Notes: generated from the letters alone by a model not told the origin. A stretch of 64,000 nucleotides of DNA from Mobiluncus sp963511525 (GCF_963511525.1 NZ_CAUPIY010000004.1:1-64000); one strand, 5' to 3'; counted from the stretch's first letter, positions 26,424 through 34,849 are shown. Translations and numbers: made by a program.

Positions 26424-26843
26424 ATGGCTATAGAAGAACCGAAATTATCTCTGGGGGCGCTGTTTGCGCGATTTTCTACCCAGATTTCTGACCTGTTCAG
26501 GGCTGAGGTCGCGTTGATGAAAGCCCAGGCCAAGGCCGCCGGGTCTCGGTTTGGTTTGGCGGCGGGAATGCTGGCGGCAGCTGGCGTGTTGGCCCTGTTC
26601 ATGCTGGGTTATTTGATTAAAGCAATGTTCTATGGGTTTACGGCGCTGACTGGTTTCGCTGCGTGGGGCGCTTTGCTCACCGCGGCGGTTTTGCTGGTGT
26701 TGACCGCGATTTTGGTTCTGATCGGGCTGTCCGCGGTGAAACGCGCCAAAGAAAACATCCCGGAACCCCAAAAGCACGTTAAGCGCGACGTTGCGACGCT
26801 GAAGGCAGCCATCAAGCGCCCGGATTTAGGAGCGGAAAAATGA
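26424..26843 (+). CDS. Holin superfamily III / DUF1469-type membrane protein
   Basis: A 139-residue small membrane protein. An amphipathic N-terminal helix (LGALFARFSTQISDLFRAEVALMKAQAKAA) is followed by two membrane helices (GMLAAAGVLALFMLGYLIKAM and WGALLTAAVLLVLTAILVLIGLSA), then a basic tail. This is the pattern of the actinobacterial phage-holin-like family, whose function is unknown and which is not necessarily phage-derived. A strong GAGGAGG precedes ATG 26424, and TAAACT farther upstream is a likely -10 box for a leadered transcript. Its stop overlaps the start of the next gene (ATGA). Confidence 0.8.
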   Translation: MAIEEPKLSLGALFARFSTQISDLFRAEVALMKAQAKAAGSRFGLAAGMLAAAGVLALFMLGYLIKAMFYGFTALTGFAAWGALLTAAVLLVLTAILVLIGLSAVKRAKENIPEPQKHVKRDVATLKAAIKRPDLGAEK

Positions 26844-27139
26844 GCGAAAACATCGCAGAGAAAAAAGAGTTTAACGGTAGCCCGGAGGAAATCGAGCGTC
26901 AGATTGAAACCGCCCGCTCCGATATGGGTCAGACCGTAGACCAGTTGGTGGATCGGCTCCGTCCGGCCAACCAGGTCAAAGAAGCGAAAGCGAAAGCCCA
27001 GAATTTTGCGCAGCAAGCCAAGGTGACCTTCACTGACGCGGTGGAAGGCGATGTGGATTCGCAAAAGAAACTGGGTATCGCGGCCGGGGTGGTTGCCGGT
27101 GTTTTGTTGCTGGCAAAACTGCGCCGCCGCCACCGGTAA
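26840..27139 (+). CDS. DUF3618 domain-containing membrane-anchored protein
   Basis: A 99-residue protein whose N-terminal EEIERQIETARSDMGQTVDQL matches DUF3618 (a short helix that recurs with holin-like partners in actinobacteria). It ends in one membrane helix (LGIAAGVVAGVLLLAKL) and a basic tip. The reading frame overlaps the preceding gene by ATGA, so the two are translationally coupled and probably act together at the membrane. Precise function is unknown. Confidence 0.8.
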   Translation: MSENIAEKKEFNGSPEEIERQIETARSDMGQTVDQLVDRLRPANQVKEAKAKAQNFAQQAKVTFTDAVEGDVDSQKKLGIAAGVVAGVLLLAKLRRRHR

Positions 27140-27159
27140 CTTCATTTTTTGTCCCTAAA

Positions 27160-27215
27160 GGGGGAGAATAGCCGGGTAGCTGCCAATAATGGCAGCTATC
27201 GGGCTATATTCCCCC
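27160..27215. repeat. Family A palindrome, copy A3
   Basis: An imperfect stem of about 25 bp around AATAAT with the constant AGCTGCC/GGCAGCT core. It starts 21 nt after the plus-strand stop at 27139 and ends 30 nt before the minus-strand stop at 27246, so it can serve both convergent genes. Confidence 0.7.
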
Positions 27216-27245
27216 TATAATCACGCCACTCCTGGTTGCCGGGAT

Positions 27246-28478
27246 TCAAAACCGGTATTCACCGAGCATCGCCACGGTTCCTCCGGCAACCCCTTTAGTC
27301 CCCGAAATCTGGCGCTCACCTGCGGGAACGCCATCACTGACACGTCCCATGACAAAAGACTCCATGCCGGCGACCTGTGCCGCCATCATCGTGGCGGGCA
27401 CGAAATCAGGGTGCACGATAGCCACCATGCCCACTCCGAGGTTCCAGGTGTCCTCGGCGCTGGTCACGTCCACCCCGCCCAAATCCATCAGGTAGCGGAA
27501 AATCCCCGGCACCTGCCAAGTCGCACGGTCCACCACCGCGTGTAGCCCAGCGGGAATGACCCGGCACAGATTCGCGGCCAAACCGCCACCGGTCACGTGA
27601 GCAAACGCGTGAACCCGGTTTCCGTCCAGTTCCCCGGCAAAATCGCCAGCTTGGCGGGCAGCGAGCCAGCCAGAATCTTCCAGCTCCAAACACAGCTTGG
27701 AATACAACCGGGTCGGTTCCAGACAGGCCAGGCCCAGGGTATAGTCAGCAGCTTCGGCAAACGGCGAACCGCTCGGCGCCGCCACCCCGTAAGACTGAGG
27801 AATCGAAGAATCCCAATCCACCCTCGCGTCAGTCACAATCCGGCGCACCAGGGAATACCCGTTGGAATGCAAGCCACTGGAAGCAAAACCCACCACCAGG
27901 TCCCCGGCACAAACCCGCTGTGGTCCCAGCAATCGAGGCGCGTCCACTACTCCGGTCGCCGCTCCGGCCACATCAAAATCCTCAACCCCCAAGACACCGG
28001 GGTGTTCGGCCGTCTCGCCCGCCACCAGCGCGCAGTTCACTGCCTGGCAAGCCCGGGCGATGCCTTCGACCACGGCCGCAATCATCTGGGGGACGACCCG
28101 ACCACAGGCAATGTAATCGGTCATGAACAGGGGCCGCACCCCAGCCGGGGTGAGGTCGTCAACGACCATTCCCACCAGGTCTTGACCGATAGTGTCATAA
28201 ATCCGCATCGCTTTGGCCAGCTCAATCTTGGTGCCGACCCCGTCGGTAGACGTCGCCAACAGCGGGCGGCGCATGGTGGTCATCCCCGCGGCCGCGGCAT
28301 CATAGAGGCCCGCGAACCCGCCGGTGCCGCCCAAGACTTCCGGCCCTTGGGTGGCTTGCACCGCGGTTTTCATCAGTTCCACCGCCCGGTCGCCAGCTTG
28401 GGTGTCCACTCCGGCGCGCGCGTAGGCGTTAGCGCTGTTCGCGGTGGTGTTTTCGGCTGGAACATCGCCAAAATTCAT
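27246..28478 (-). CDS. purM: Phosphoribosylformylglycinamidine cyclo-ligase (AIR synthase)
   Basis: A 410-residue PurM. ATG 28478 is chosen because AAAGGAG stands just before it and the family N-terminus YARAGVDTQAGDRAVELMK follows. Family blocks are GGFAGLYD, LLATSTDGVGTKIELAKAM, DLVGMVVDDLTPAGVRPLFM, LVAGETAEHPGVLG, GLHSNGYSLVRRI and AHVTGGGLAANLCRVIP. It closes the imidazole ring of FGAM using ATP to give AIR in de novo purine synthesis. It follows purF by 5 bp, forming the usual purF-purM pair. The rest of this branch (purC, S, Q, L) is 23 kb away. Confidence 0.95.
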   Translation of the reverse strand: MNFGDVPAENTTANSANAYARAGVDTQAGDRAVELMKTAVQATQGPEVLGGTGGFAGLYDAAAAGMTTMRRPLLATSTDGVGTKIELAKAMRIYDTIGQDLVGMVVDDLTPAGVRPLFMTDYIACGRVVPQMIAAVVEGIARACQAVNCALVAGETAEHPGVLGVEDFDVAGAATGVVDAPRLLGPQRVCAGDLVVGFASSGLHSNGYSLVRRIVTDARVDWDSSIPQSYGVAAPSGSPFAEAADYTLGLACLEPTRLYSKLCLELEDSGWLAARQAGDFAGELDGNRVHAFAHVTGGGLAANLCRVIPAGLHAVVDRATWQVPGIFRYLMDLGGVDVTSAEDTWNLGVGMVAIVHPDFVPATMMAAQVAGMESFVMGRVSDGVPAGERQISGTKGVAGGTVAMLGEYRF

Positions 28479-28483
28479 GCCGG

Positions 28484-30136
28484 TCACTCCTTTCCCCCAC
28501 AAAAGGTCACTCCCGGCGGGAGGGCTCCCGCGGTCTCCAGGTCCGCCAAACGGGTGGGGTATCGCCCGGAGAAGCACGCGGTACACAGCTCATTTTCAGG
28601 CTGGCCGGTAGCCTCGACCATGGACTCATAGGACAGGTAGCCCAAGGTATCCGCCCCGATGGAACGGCAAATTTCAGGAATATCCATACCGGTGGCGATG
28701 AGTTCGGCGCGGGTGGCGAAATCAATCCCGTAGTAGCACGGCCACATGACCGGCGGGCTGGAAATCCGCACGTGGACCTCGGCGGCGCCAGCCGCGCGCA
28801 ACATCTGGATGACGGCCCGCTGCGTGTTGCCCCGGACGATGGAATCATCGACCACAATCAGGCGTTTGCCTTCAATGACGGAACGCAGCGGGTTGAGTTT
28901 CAGGCGAATCCCCATCTGGCGCATGGCTTGGGTCGGCTGGATGAAAGTCCGGCCCACGTAGGCGTTCTTCACCAGGCCTTGCCCGAACGGAATCCCGGAT
29001 TCCTCAGCGTAGCCGATAGCGGCCGGCGTCCCGGAATCCGGGGTCGCCATGACCAGGTCAGCCTCGACCGGATGTTCGCGAGCCAAGGCGGCCCCCATCG
29101 AACGGCGTGCAGCGGCGATGGAGCGCCGCGCAATGGTGGTGTCCGGTCGGGCCAGGTACACGTATTCAAACACGCAGCCCGCGGGCCGAGCCGGGGCAAA
29201 AACTTCGGAATGAACCCCGTTTTCGTTGATGGCAATCAACTCTCCGGGAGCGATTTCACGCACAAAAGTCGCGCCAACTATGTCCAGCGCGGCGGTTTCG
29301 GAGGCGACCACCCAGCCGTTCGGCAGCCGTCCCAGCACCAGGGGCCGAATCCCCTGCGGATCGCGAGCCGCATAAAGCGTGGTTTCATCAATGAATGCCA
29401 GGGAATACGCGCCGTCCAGCTTCGGCAGGATTTCCCGCATGACGCTCAACAGCGGCGGCTCGCCGCCAATCGAAACAGCCTGGGTGGACACGGACTCAAT
29501 GAGCTTCATCAGCAGCATCGTGTCTGACGAGGAATCCTGCAGGCCGTGAGCCTTTTGCTCTTTCACGTCAGCGACGGTTTGGGCAGCCGATTCCTCCAAT
29601 TTTCGGGACGCAAAAGGGCCGGTGGCGGACGTTCCGGGGGCCACGGGTTTTTCGTCGGGGCTCACCGGGCCGGAGGTCGGTTTCCCCTCCGCGGGCAGCA
29701 GTTCTTCCAGCAGACCCCGGGTGTTCACAAGGTTCCCGTTGTGCGCCATCGCGAGGGTTCCGAAAGCGGTGGGACCCAGCGTTGGTTGGGCGTTTTGCCA
29801 AGAGGACATCCCGGCGGTCGAATAGCGAACGTGACCCAACGCGAGGTGACCTTGCAAGGACGCCAAGTCCCGGTCTTTGAACACCTGAGAAACCAATCCC
29901 ATGTCCTTGTAAACCAAAATCTTGGACCCGTCCGAAGCGGCGATACCGGCCGATTCCTGACCGCGGTGCTGCAGGGCATAAATGCCGAAATAGGTCAGGC
30001 GCGCGACTTCCTCGCCCGGTGCCCAGACACCAAAAACACCGCACTCATCGTGCGGTCTATCGTCAGAGTCGTGTCGAGCCAAGTCAGCGGAGCAGGTCAT
30101 TGCAGCATTACCGAAGATGGGCAACCCCGGCTTCAC
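28484..30136 (-). CDS. purF: Amidophosphoribosyltransferase
   Basis: A 550-residue PurF that starts at GTG 30136 with GGAG 7 nt before; it overlaps the end of DUF3073 (GTGA). Cys32 in HDECGVFGVWAPGEEV is the likely N-terminal nucleophile after propeptide removal. The glutaminase domain continues with LQHRGQESAGIAASDG and LALGHVRYSTAG. The phosphoribosyltransferase domain shows the PRPP loop RLIVVDDSIVRGNTQRA. Late cysteines (NELCTACFSGRYP) fit the Fe-S-containing Bacillus-type enzymes. A hydrophilic insert of about 35 residues (SGPVSPDEKPVAPGTSATG) lies within the glutaminase domain. It commits PRPP and glutamine to purine synthesis. Confidence 0.95.
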   Translation of the reverse strand: MKPGLPIFGNAAMTCSADLARHDSDDRPHDECGVFGVWAPGEEVARLTYFGIYALQHRGQESAGIAASDGSKILVYKDMGLVSQVFKDRDLASLQGHLALGHVRYSTAGMSSWQNAQPTLGPTAFGTLAMAHNGNLVNTRGLLEELLPAEGKPTSGPVSPDEKPVAPGTSATGPFASRKLEESAAQTVADVKEQKAHGLQDSSSDTMLLMKLIESVSTQAVSIGGEPPLLSVMREILPKLDGAYSLAFIDETTLYAARDPQGIRPLVLGRLPNGWVVASETAALDIVGATFVREIAPGELIAINENGVHSEVFAPARPAGCVFEYVYLARPDTTIARRSIAAARRSMGAALAREHPVEADLVMATPDSGTPAAIGYAEESGIPFGQGLVKNAYVGRTFIQPTQAMRQMGIRLKLNPLRSVIEGKRLIVVDDSIVRGNTQRAVIQMLRAAGAAEVHVRISSPPVMWPCYYGIDFATRAELIATGMDIPEICRSIGADTLGYLSYESMVEATGQPENELCTACFSGRYPTRLADLETAGALPPGVTFCGGKE

Positions 30137-30363
30137 GCGGCGTCTCCGCCATCATCGCCCTGGTCAGGGTCGTCGTCAGCGTAATCAGCCCACTTATCGT
30201 AATCGGGTTCAGCGTATTTAGCGTAGGGATCATCGTCCCACGAATCCTCACCGGACTTGCCTGATAGTTCCCGCTGCAGCGCCTCGAGATCCATTTCCGG
30301 AGTCTCATATTTCAGTCGGCGTGCGACCTTTTGCTGCTTAGCTTTTTGGCGGCCACGGCCCAT
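30133..30363 (-). CDS. DUF3073 domain-containing protein
   Basis: A 76-residue acidic/basic protein that begins MGRGRQKAKQQKVARRLKY, the invariant start of the actinobacterial DUF3073 family. A strongly acidic tail (DKWADYADDDPDQGDDGG) follows. ATG 30363 lies behind AAGGAGGG. The gene sits directly before purF with overlapping stop and start, a common actinobacterial arrangement. Function unknown; the basic head suggests nucleic-acid or ribosome contact, which is only inference. Confidence 0.9.
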   Translation of the reverse strand: MGRGRQKAKQQKVARRLKYETPEMDLEALQRELSGKSGEDSWDDDPYAKYAEPDYDKWADYADDDPDQGDDGGDAA

Positions 30364-30465
30364 AGCCCGAGTCCCTCCTTGAAGTCACGATTAGTCAGCT
30401 TTTAGTTTATCCCCTGACCTAAGATTACGCCACTTGTTTGGCATCTTTTGGCGCGGCTCCAGCGC

Positions 30466-32121
30466 CTAATTCTCGGCGACTTTCCAATACTGCACGCTGC
30501 CCCGCCAGTTCGACTCCACGTCCTTAACCTGGGGGGACCACCCAATCAGGGACTTCGCGTGCCACAGCGGCAAAACCGGCAGGTCACGCAGCAGTATCGC
30601 CTCGGCGTGCTGATATTCTCGGTTGGCCGCCGCGTCCTCGCTCACGCCGCGCGCGTGATTCAGAGCCGCATCGAAATCCGGGGCGGAATACCCAATACTG
30701 TTGGCATAACCCCCGGTGGCAAACCACGGCTGCAGGTAGGAATGCATCCCCGGATAGGGCGACTGCCAATCCACCAGAAAAGCCGAGTCGATATCGCCGC
30801 GGGTCACGGCCATATCAATGGCGCGCTGATCGAGGTAAGACTTGCCCGCGGTGTGAATCCCCAAAGTCGACCCGATGGTCCCCAAAGCCACATCAATCCA
30901 GGCATTCAACCCGTTATCGGGCCGAGCGATGGTAAAGGTGTCTCCCTCTGTCCAGGGCGAAATCTGGTTTGCTTGGTCCCACAAGCTTCGGGCGACGTCA
31001 GGCCGATAGGTCAGCACCTCGTTACCCGGTAGCTTCGCGGTGTGACCCGCAAGGGTGGGGGTCACGAAATCAGTGGCGACCTCCCTGGTGCCGTTAAAGA
31101 AACGTTTAACGATGTCCTCGCGGTTGATGGCTTGGGACACGGCGGCGCGGCGCAGCCTACCCTCGTCGGTGTTTAGCGCGAAATGCCCGCTGGAGGGGAT
31201 GGCCAGGAATTTCACGTGCGCCGAGGACACGGTGAGCGTGCGATCCTGGAGCTGTTCGGTGAAACTGTCTTTCGCGCTGTCCGGCAGTTCCTCGTCAATG
31301 TCCAAAGCGCCGCTGGTCAGGTCCTCGTAGGCTTGGTCCGGGTCGTGGTAGAACTTGAAAGCCAGTCCGGAGTTTTGGGCTTGGCGCGGTCCGTGATAGC
31401 GGGTGTTGGGCACCAAAGTCAGCTGAATGCCGTGTTCCCAGGCGCCCTCCCGCGCCAGCATGTACGGCCCGTAGCCGTAGGGGTTTTCGCCAAACCCCGA
31501 AGTCACGTTGCCGGCCGAGTCAAAGGCGGAATCCGGCAGCGGCACAAACGCCGGGTCGGTCAAACGCATCGGAAAATCGCAGGTCGGCTGGGTCAGGTGG
31601 ACTTTGAAGTGCATGTCGCTCAGGCGCTGCAGGCCGGTCAAGTCTTGGTTCGCCGTGGCGGAAAAGCCCTCGATAGGCGCGAACAGCCCCGCTTTCAGGC
31701 GCCGATTGGAGGCTCTGGCGGCGTCGTTCCAAGCCCGAATGAAGTTGTCAGATTTCAGCTTGGTGCCGTCGGAAAACACTTCGCCCGAGCGGATTTGGAT
31801 GTCGTACTCTGTGCAGTCCGGGTTCGGCACCACCGCGGTGGCCAGCTCATTTACGATGGTTCCGTCCGGGTTCAGGTAGGACAAGCCGGAAAACAGCAGG
31901 CTGACGAACGTAGCTCCCGATGAATACGAGGAATCGGCCGGAATCAGGGATCGCTCCGGTTCGGTCGCCGCCGCGTTGATTAGGGTATCGGTTGAGTTCC
32001 CCGGTTTATTCAGGCTTTGGTCCGAGGTCGCGGGGCTGGAACACGCCGCCAGCCCGGTTGCCGCCAGCGCCGCCAGCGCAACCCCCGCGGTCATATGTGC
32101 CAGTGTTTGCTTGATTTGCAC
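30466..32121 (-). CDS. Oligopeptide-type ABC transporter substrate-binding lipoprotein
   Basis: A 551-residue SBP_bac_5 family lipoprotein, starting at GTG 32121 with GGGGAGG before it. The signal ends in the lipobox LAAC, and Ser-rich residues follow. The body shows family landmarks: VSLLFSGLSYLNPDGTIVNELA, GEVFSDGTKLKSDNFIRAWN, GENPYGYGPYMLAREGAWE, and FALNTDEGRLRRAAVSQAIN, all quoted in part. It would bind peptides outside the membrane for an OppBCDF-like permease, but no permease genes are next to it, so it may serve a distant transporter. Confidence 0.88.
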   Translation of the reverse strand: MQIKQTLAHMTAGVALAALAATGLAACSSPATSDQSLNKPGNSTDTLINAAATEPERSLIPADSSYSSGATFVSLLFSGLSYLNPDGTIVNELATAVVPNPDCTEYDIQIRSGEVFSDGTKLKSDNFIRAWNDAARASNRRLKAGLFAPIEGFSATANQDLTGLQRLSDMHFKVHLTQPTCDFPMRLTDPAFVPLPDSAFDSAGNVTSGFGENPYGYGPYMLAREGAWEHGIQLTLVPNTRYHGPRQAQNSGLAFKFYHDPDQAYEDLTSGALDIDEELPDSAKDSFTEQLQDRTLTVSSAHVKFLAIPSSGHFALNTDEGRLRRAAVSQAINREDIVKRFFNGTREVATDFVTPTLAGHTAKLPGNEVLTYRPDVARSLWDQANQISPWTEGDTFTIARPDNGLNAWIDVALGTIGSTLGIHTAGKSYLDQRAIDMAVTRGDIDSAFLVDWQSPYPGMHSYLQPWFATGGYANSIGYSAPDFDAALNHARGVSEDAAANREYQHAEAILLRDLPVLPLWHAKSLIGWSPQVKDVESNWRGSVQYWKVAEN

Positions 32122-32210
32122 CGGGCCTCCCCTGAGCCGTTTTGTTCCTTACGTTTTTATCTTACCGATTCGCCCCGCCGGCGCGGGGTTTTGGCGCTGG
32201 CGGGGTCGGC

Positions 32211-32340
32211 GGGGTCACAAGACCGGTGCGGGGGCGGTGGGGTCACAAGGGCGGTGCGGGCGACTCGCGGGGGCATAAGGCCGGTGCGGGTGGGGTCGGT
32301 TCGCGTAGACTCTGGGTCACAAGGCCGGTGCGGGGGTTGG
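32211..32340. repeat. Imperfect tandem repeat of about 30 bp (four units)
   Basis: Units of the form GGGTCACAAGGCCGGTGCGG begin at about 32211, 32239, 32268 and 32312, with the third spaced wider. A fifth, similar unit lies at about 33407, directly left of family C copy C3; here the array lies directly left of copy C2. It is in the upstream region of the SBP lipoprotein gene. Confidence 0.6.
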
Positions 32341-32471
32341 CGGGGTGAGGAGCGGCGGGGGCGACTCAGCGAGAGGCTGGGGGGTGGGCGTTTTGCGACA
32401 ATAGTCGCGCAAAACGCGAGGGGGCACTCCCCCTTCCGCCTCTCGCGAGCGCCCCCAAGCGACGACCCCGC
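32339..32471. repeat. Family C structured element, copy C2 (133 bp)
   Basis: Near-identical to C1 and C5 in length, orientation and nested inverted repeats. It is preceded by the 30-bp tandem array rather than by family D. Confidence 0.75.
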
Positions 32472-32584
32472 ACCAAAATCAACAACCAAAACCCGGGAAA
32501 ACCACACCCGGGACACAACGCCCCTGCGACTTACAGCACACCTGCCGCAACGCCCTTGTGAACCGCAATAAAACCTATTTAAAC

Positions 32585-32616
32585 GGCTCGGTGTGCCATA
32601 TATGGCACACCGAGCC
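32585..32616 (-). terminator. Family B palindrome B2, terminator of the antitoxin gene
   Basis: A perfect 32-bp palindrome (half GGCTCGGTGTGCCATA), 48 nt after the minus-strand stop at 32664. On the minus strand it is followed by GTTTAAATAGGTTTTATT. Confidence 0.7.
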
Positions 32617-32663
32617 AAATTAATAGGATTAACGCGCCCAATCCCGGCGTGATGCCACCGAAT

Positions 32664-32966
32664 TCAGGCAATCCGCACGGACTCGTCCCCAAACTGGGCG
32701 ACGAGCTGGAGCTTGCCACCCAAAGCGGCCACATAACGCTGCAACGTGCTGACCTGGGTCTGAGCCAGGTTCCCCCGCTCGATAGAGGAAACCCGGGCCT
32801 GGTTGACTTCGAGCTTCTGCGCCAGCTGCGCTTGCGTCATGGCATTTTCCTCGCGTAGCTCGCGCAAACGGTAGGCCCGCGTCTGCGCCAACATCCGCTG
32901 TTTGTGCGATTCCACAGCCTCCCGGTTCGGTTGCCGCTTCGCTTTTAATTCGTCCAGAGTCGTCAT
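32664..32966 (-). CDS. XRE-type antitoxin (HigA-like)
   Basis: A 100-residue protein counted from ATG 32966, with GAGG 8 nt upstream (an alternative GTG at 32975 overlaps the toxin end). A helical N-terminus (LDELKAKRQPNREAVESHKQ) precedes a Cro/C1 helix-turn-helix: RELREENAMTQAQLAQKLEV, then VNQARVSSIERGNLAQTQVS. This is the architecture of antitoxins paired with Gp49/HigB-like toxins. It would neutralise the toxin and bind the promoter palindrome at 33333-33356. The upstream toxin frame is broken, so only the antitoxin may now be functional. Confidence 0.85.
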   Translation of the reverse strand: MTTLDELKAKRQPNREAVESHKQRMLAQTRAYRLRELREENAMTQAQLAQKLEVNQARVSSIERGNLAQTQVSTLQRYVAALGGKLQLVAQFGDESVRIA

Positions 32967-32971
32967 CACTC

Positions 32972-33325
32972 TCACCTCACGTCTTTTTGCTGATTCAAAT
33001 AGTCCCGATACCGGCGCTGAGCCAAAGGAATATTTCGCTTATACCATTCATTCCAACTGCCAGATTTGTCCCCGGCGACCAGCATGACCGCCTTGCGCGA
33101 GGGATCAAAAACGAACAGAATCCGGATTTCCGTCCGACCGGAGGAACCTGGACGCAGTTCTTTGAGATTCTTAATTTGTGAATGTGCGATTGAATCCACC
33201 AGGGGCCTGCCTAAAGTTGGCCCCTCGGATTCAAGGATTTCCAGCGCCGCCAAGACCAAATCGTAGTCTGGGGATTACAGCCCGAGCAGCCATTCTTCAA
33301 TCAGGCTCACTTCGATTTCCCACAC
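32972..33325 (-). pseudogene. Gp49/HigB-like toxin gene with an in-frame nonsense codon
   Basis: From GTG 33325 the frame reads VWEIEVSLIEEWLLGL, then TAA at 33275-33277, then SPDYDLVLAALEILESEGPT and on to PLVDSIAHSQIKNLKELR, IRILFVFDPSRKAVMLVAGD and KSGSWNEWYKRNIPLAQRRY. The parts before and after the stop together match the usual N-terminus and body of the phage Gp49-like/HigB toxin family (mRNA interferases), with no frame change. A perfect TATAAT stands 6 nt before the GTG, supporting that start. The toxin is therefore probably inactive unless translation restarts at the TTG near 33259 or the stop is read through. Confidence 0.75.
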
Positions 33326-33331
33326 AGCACA

Positions 33332-33361
33332 ATTATATAACCTCTGAGTTATATAACACAA
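33332..33361 (-). promoter_or_regulatory. Promoter and operator of the toxin-antitoxin locus
   Basis: A -10 TATAAT (33332-33337, minus strand) lies 6 nt before GTG 33325, with -35 TTGTGT 18 nt upstream. The perfect inverted repeat TTATATAAC-N6-GTTATATAA (33333-33356) covers the -10 and spacer, as expected for an antitoxin operator. Confidence 0.6.
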
Positions 33362-33423
33362 GAGTATTATTGAGGTTTTGCGATACCCAGCAGTATTGGC
33401 TAGCGGGGGCACAAGGCCGGGGC

Positions 33424-33552
33424 GGCGGCGGGGTGAGGAGCGGCGAGGGGCGTAAAAGCGAGAGGCTGGTGAGCGTTTTGCGACAATAGTCGCGCAAAAC
33501 GCGAGGGGGCACCCTTCCGCCTCTCGCGAGCGTCCCCAAGCAACAAACCCGC
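33424..33552. repeat. Family C structured element, copy C3 (129 bp)
   Basis: It shares the GCGTTTTGCG...CGCAAAACGC hairpin and the GCGAGAGGC/GCCTCTCGC stem with the other copies, but lacks several bases on both sides of the GC-rich arms (GTAAAAGCGAGAGGC instead of GACTCAGCGAGAGGC). Confidence 0.7.
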
Positions 33553-33710
33553 AGCAAAACGGGCAGAGCCGACTCCATAAAAGCAATGGGCAAGGAAGAT
33601 AAGGCTACACCGCAACAGAACGGCAGGCTGCGGCGCAAGCAGGGGTGGCGGGAGCGGCAGACCCGCAACACGTACGGGCTAGGCGTGGGTTAGTGGGTGG
33701 GTTAAATGGG

Positions 33711-33736
33711 GGGACCCCCGCGGGTGCGGGGGTCCC
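33711..33736 (-). terminator. Terminator-like hairpin after flagellin gene 1
   Basis: GGGACCCCCGC-N4-GCGGGGGTCCC, about 137 nt past the flagellin stop. The flank (CTGTAAGCTAGAGCCGGGTTAC on the right, quoted in part) is repeated after flagellin gene 2. Two more hairpins, GAAACAATCC/GGATTGTTTC (33820-33842) and GCGCC-TTC-GGCGC, lie in this 3' region. The T-run is poor, so it may be an RNA-stabilising end rather than a classic terminator. Confidence 0.55.
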
Positions 33737-33872
33737 TGTAAGCTAGAGCCGGGTTACGGCCCGTGATGGCAGCGCCGAAGGCGCATGAGCCACCACGTCA
33801 GTGCGTGGAGCCGATAAGAAACAATCCAGTGGATTGTTTCCGGCGAAACTCCACCGTACCGCTACGCTAAGA

Positions 33873-34742
33873 TTAGCGCAGCAAGGAGAGCACACTCTGG
33901 GGAACCTGGTTGGCTTGCGCCAGCATCGCAGTACCAGCCTGAGACAAAATCTGTCCACGAGTAAACTGCATCATCTCAGCAGCCATATCAGTATCACGGA
34001 TACGAGACTCAGAAGCAGCCAAGTTCTCAACAGCCACATTCAGGTTGTTAATCGTATGCTCGAAACGATTCTGCACCGCACCGAACGAACCACGCTTAGT
34101 CGAAGCATCAGCAATCTTCTTATCCAGCTCCGTAATCAGAGCCTGATAGGAAGCGTTATCCTTAGCAACCGGTTCAGCAGGATCACCAGCGTTCTGTCCC
34201 GGCTTGGAAATCAATTTGGCCAAGTCTTCCTTGTACTTACTGATGTCCTGGCCGTCCACCTTGATGGTGTCATTCTCAGTGGCGTTAGCACCAACCTGGA
34301 AGACAACCCCTTTCTTAACGGAGCCATCAAGCAGTTTCAAGCCGTTGAAGTCGGTCACCTTGGAAATACGGTCGATTTCCTCGGTCAGCGCAGTCAGTTC
34401 CTCGTTAATGGAACTCATGTTCTTTTCACTGTTCGTACCGTTAGCACCCTGAACCGCCAGCACACGCATACGCTGGAGCATATCGTGCACCTCGTTCAAC
34501 GCACCCTCAGCAGTCTGCACCAAAGAGATACCATCCTGAGCGTTACGCACAGCCTGACCATTACCACGAACCTGAGAACGCAGACCCTCAGAAATCCCCA
34601 AACCAGCAGCGTCATCCGCCGCCCGGTTAACACGGAAACCCGAAGACAACTTCTCCAAAGACTTCGCCAAGCCACCCTGAGTAGCCGACAAATTACGGTA
34701 GCTATTCATAGCCATGATGTTCTGATTAATAGACAAAGCCAT
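33873..34742 (-). CDS. fliC: Flagellin 1
   Basis: A 289-residue flagellin. ATG 34742 is chosen over an upstream in-frame start because AGGAGG lies 8 nt before it and the protein then begins MALSINQNIMAMNSYRNLSA, the expected D0 start. The N-terminal D0/D1 (SGFRVNRAADDAAGLGISEG, RNAQDGISLVQTAEGALNEV) and C-terminal D1/D0 (RFEHTINNLNVAVENLAASE, ending ANQVPQSVLSLLR) are complete. The central variable region is short. It is the major filament protein candidate. Almost identical to flagellin 2 except in the centre (about residues 115-210). Sigma-28-type promoter and CsrA-like leader sites are listed separately. Confidence 0.93.
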   Translation of the reverse strand: MALSINQNIMAMNSYRNLSATQGGLAKSLEKLSSGFRVNRAADDAAGLGISEGLRSQVRGNGQAVRNAQDGISLVQTAEGALNEVHDMLQRMRVLAVQGANGTNSEKNMSSINEELTALTEEIDRISKVTDFNGLKLLDGSVKKGVVFQVGANATENDTIKVDGQDISKYKEDLAKLISKPGQNAGDPAEPVAKDNASYQALITELDKKIADASTKRGSFGAVQNRFEHTINNLNVAVENLAASESRIRDTDMAAEMMQFTRGQILSQAGTAMLAQANQVPQSVLSLLR

Positions 34743-34747
34743 TTTAA

Positions 34748-34812
34748 AATCCTCCTGATTAGACCAGCCGGCAACACACCGCCTGGTAGCCTTGCGCCAG
34801 ACTTCCTGTCCG
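34748..34812 (-). promoter_or_regulatory. Leader of flagellin 1 with two GGA-loop hairpins (CsrA-type sites)
   Basis: Upstream site 34798-34812: CGGAC-AGGAA-GTCTG, a stem with one G-T pair and GGA in the loop. Second site 34748-34760: AATC-AGGAG-GATT, whose loop is part of the AGGAGG ribosome binding site. Between them an ACCAG/CTGGT stem is conserved with flagellin 2. Confidence 0.6.
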
Positions 34813-34822
34813 ACAAACACTA

Positions 34823-34849
34823 TTATCGGACACATTCACAAAAAGTTTA
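34823..34849 (-). promoter_or_regulatory. Sigma-28 (FliA)-type promoter of flagellin 1
   Basis: TAAA-N15-TCCGATAA on the minus strand, one mismatch from TAAA-N15-GCCGATAA; it lies about 80 nt before the ATG. Confidence 0.75.

Noticed and set aside
26424..27139. Prophage remnant suggested by the holin-like gene
   Set aside because: The holin III/DUF3618 pair is common in actinobacterial chromosomes; no other phage gene is nearby.
32211..32340. CRISPR array
   Set aside because: Units are contiguous and imperfect, without unique spacers, and there are no cas genes.
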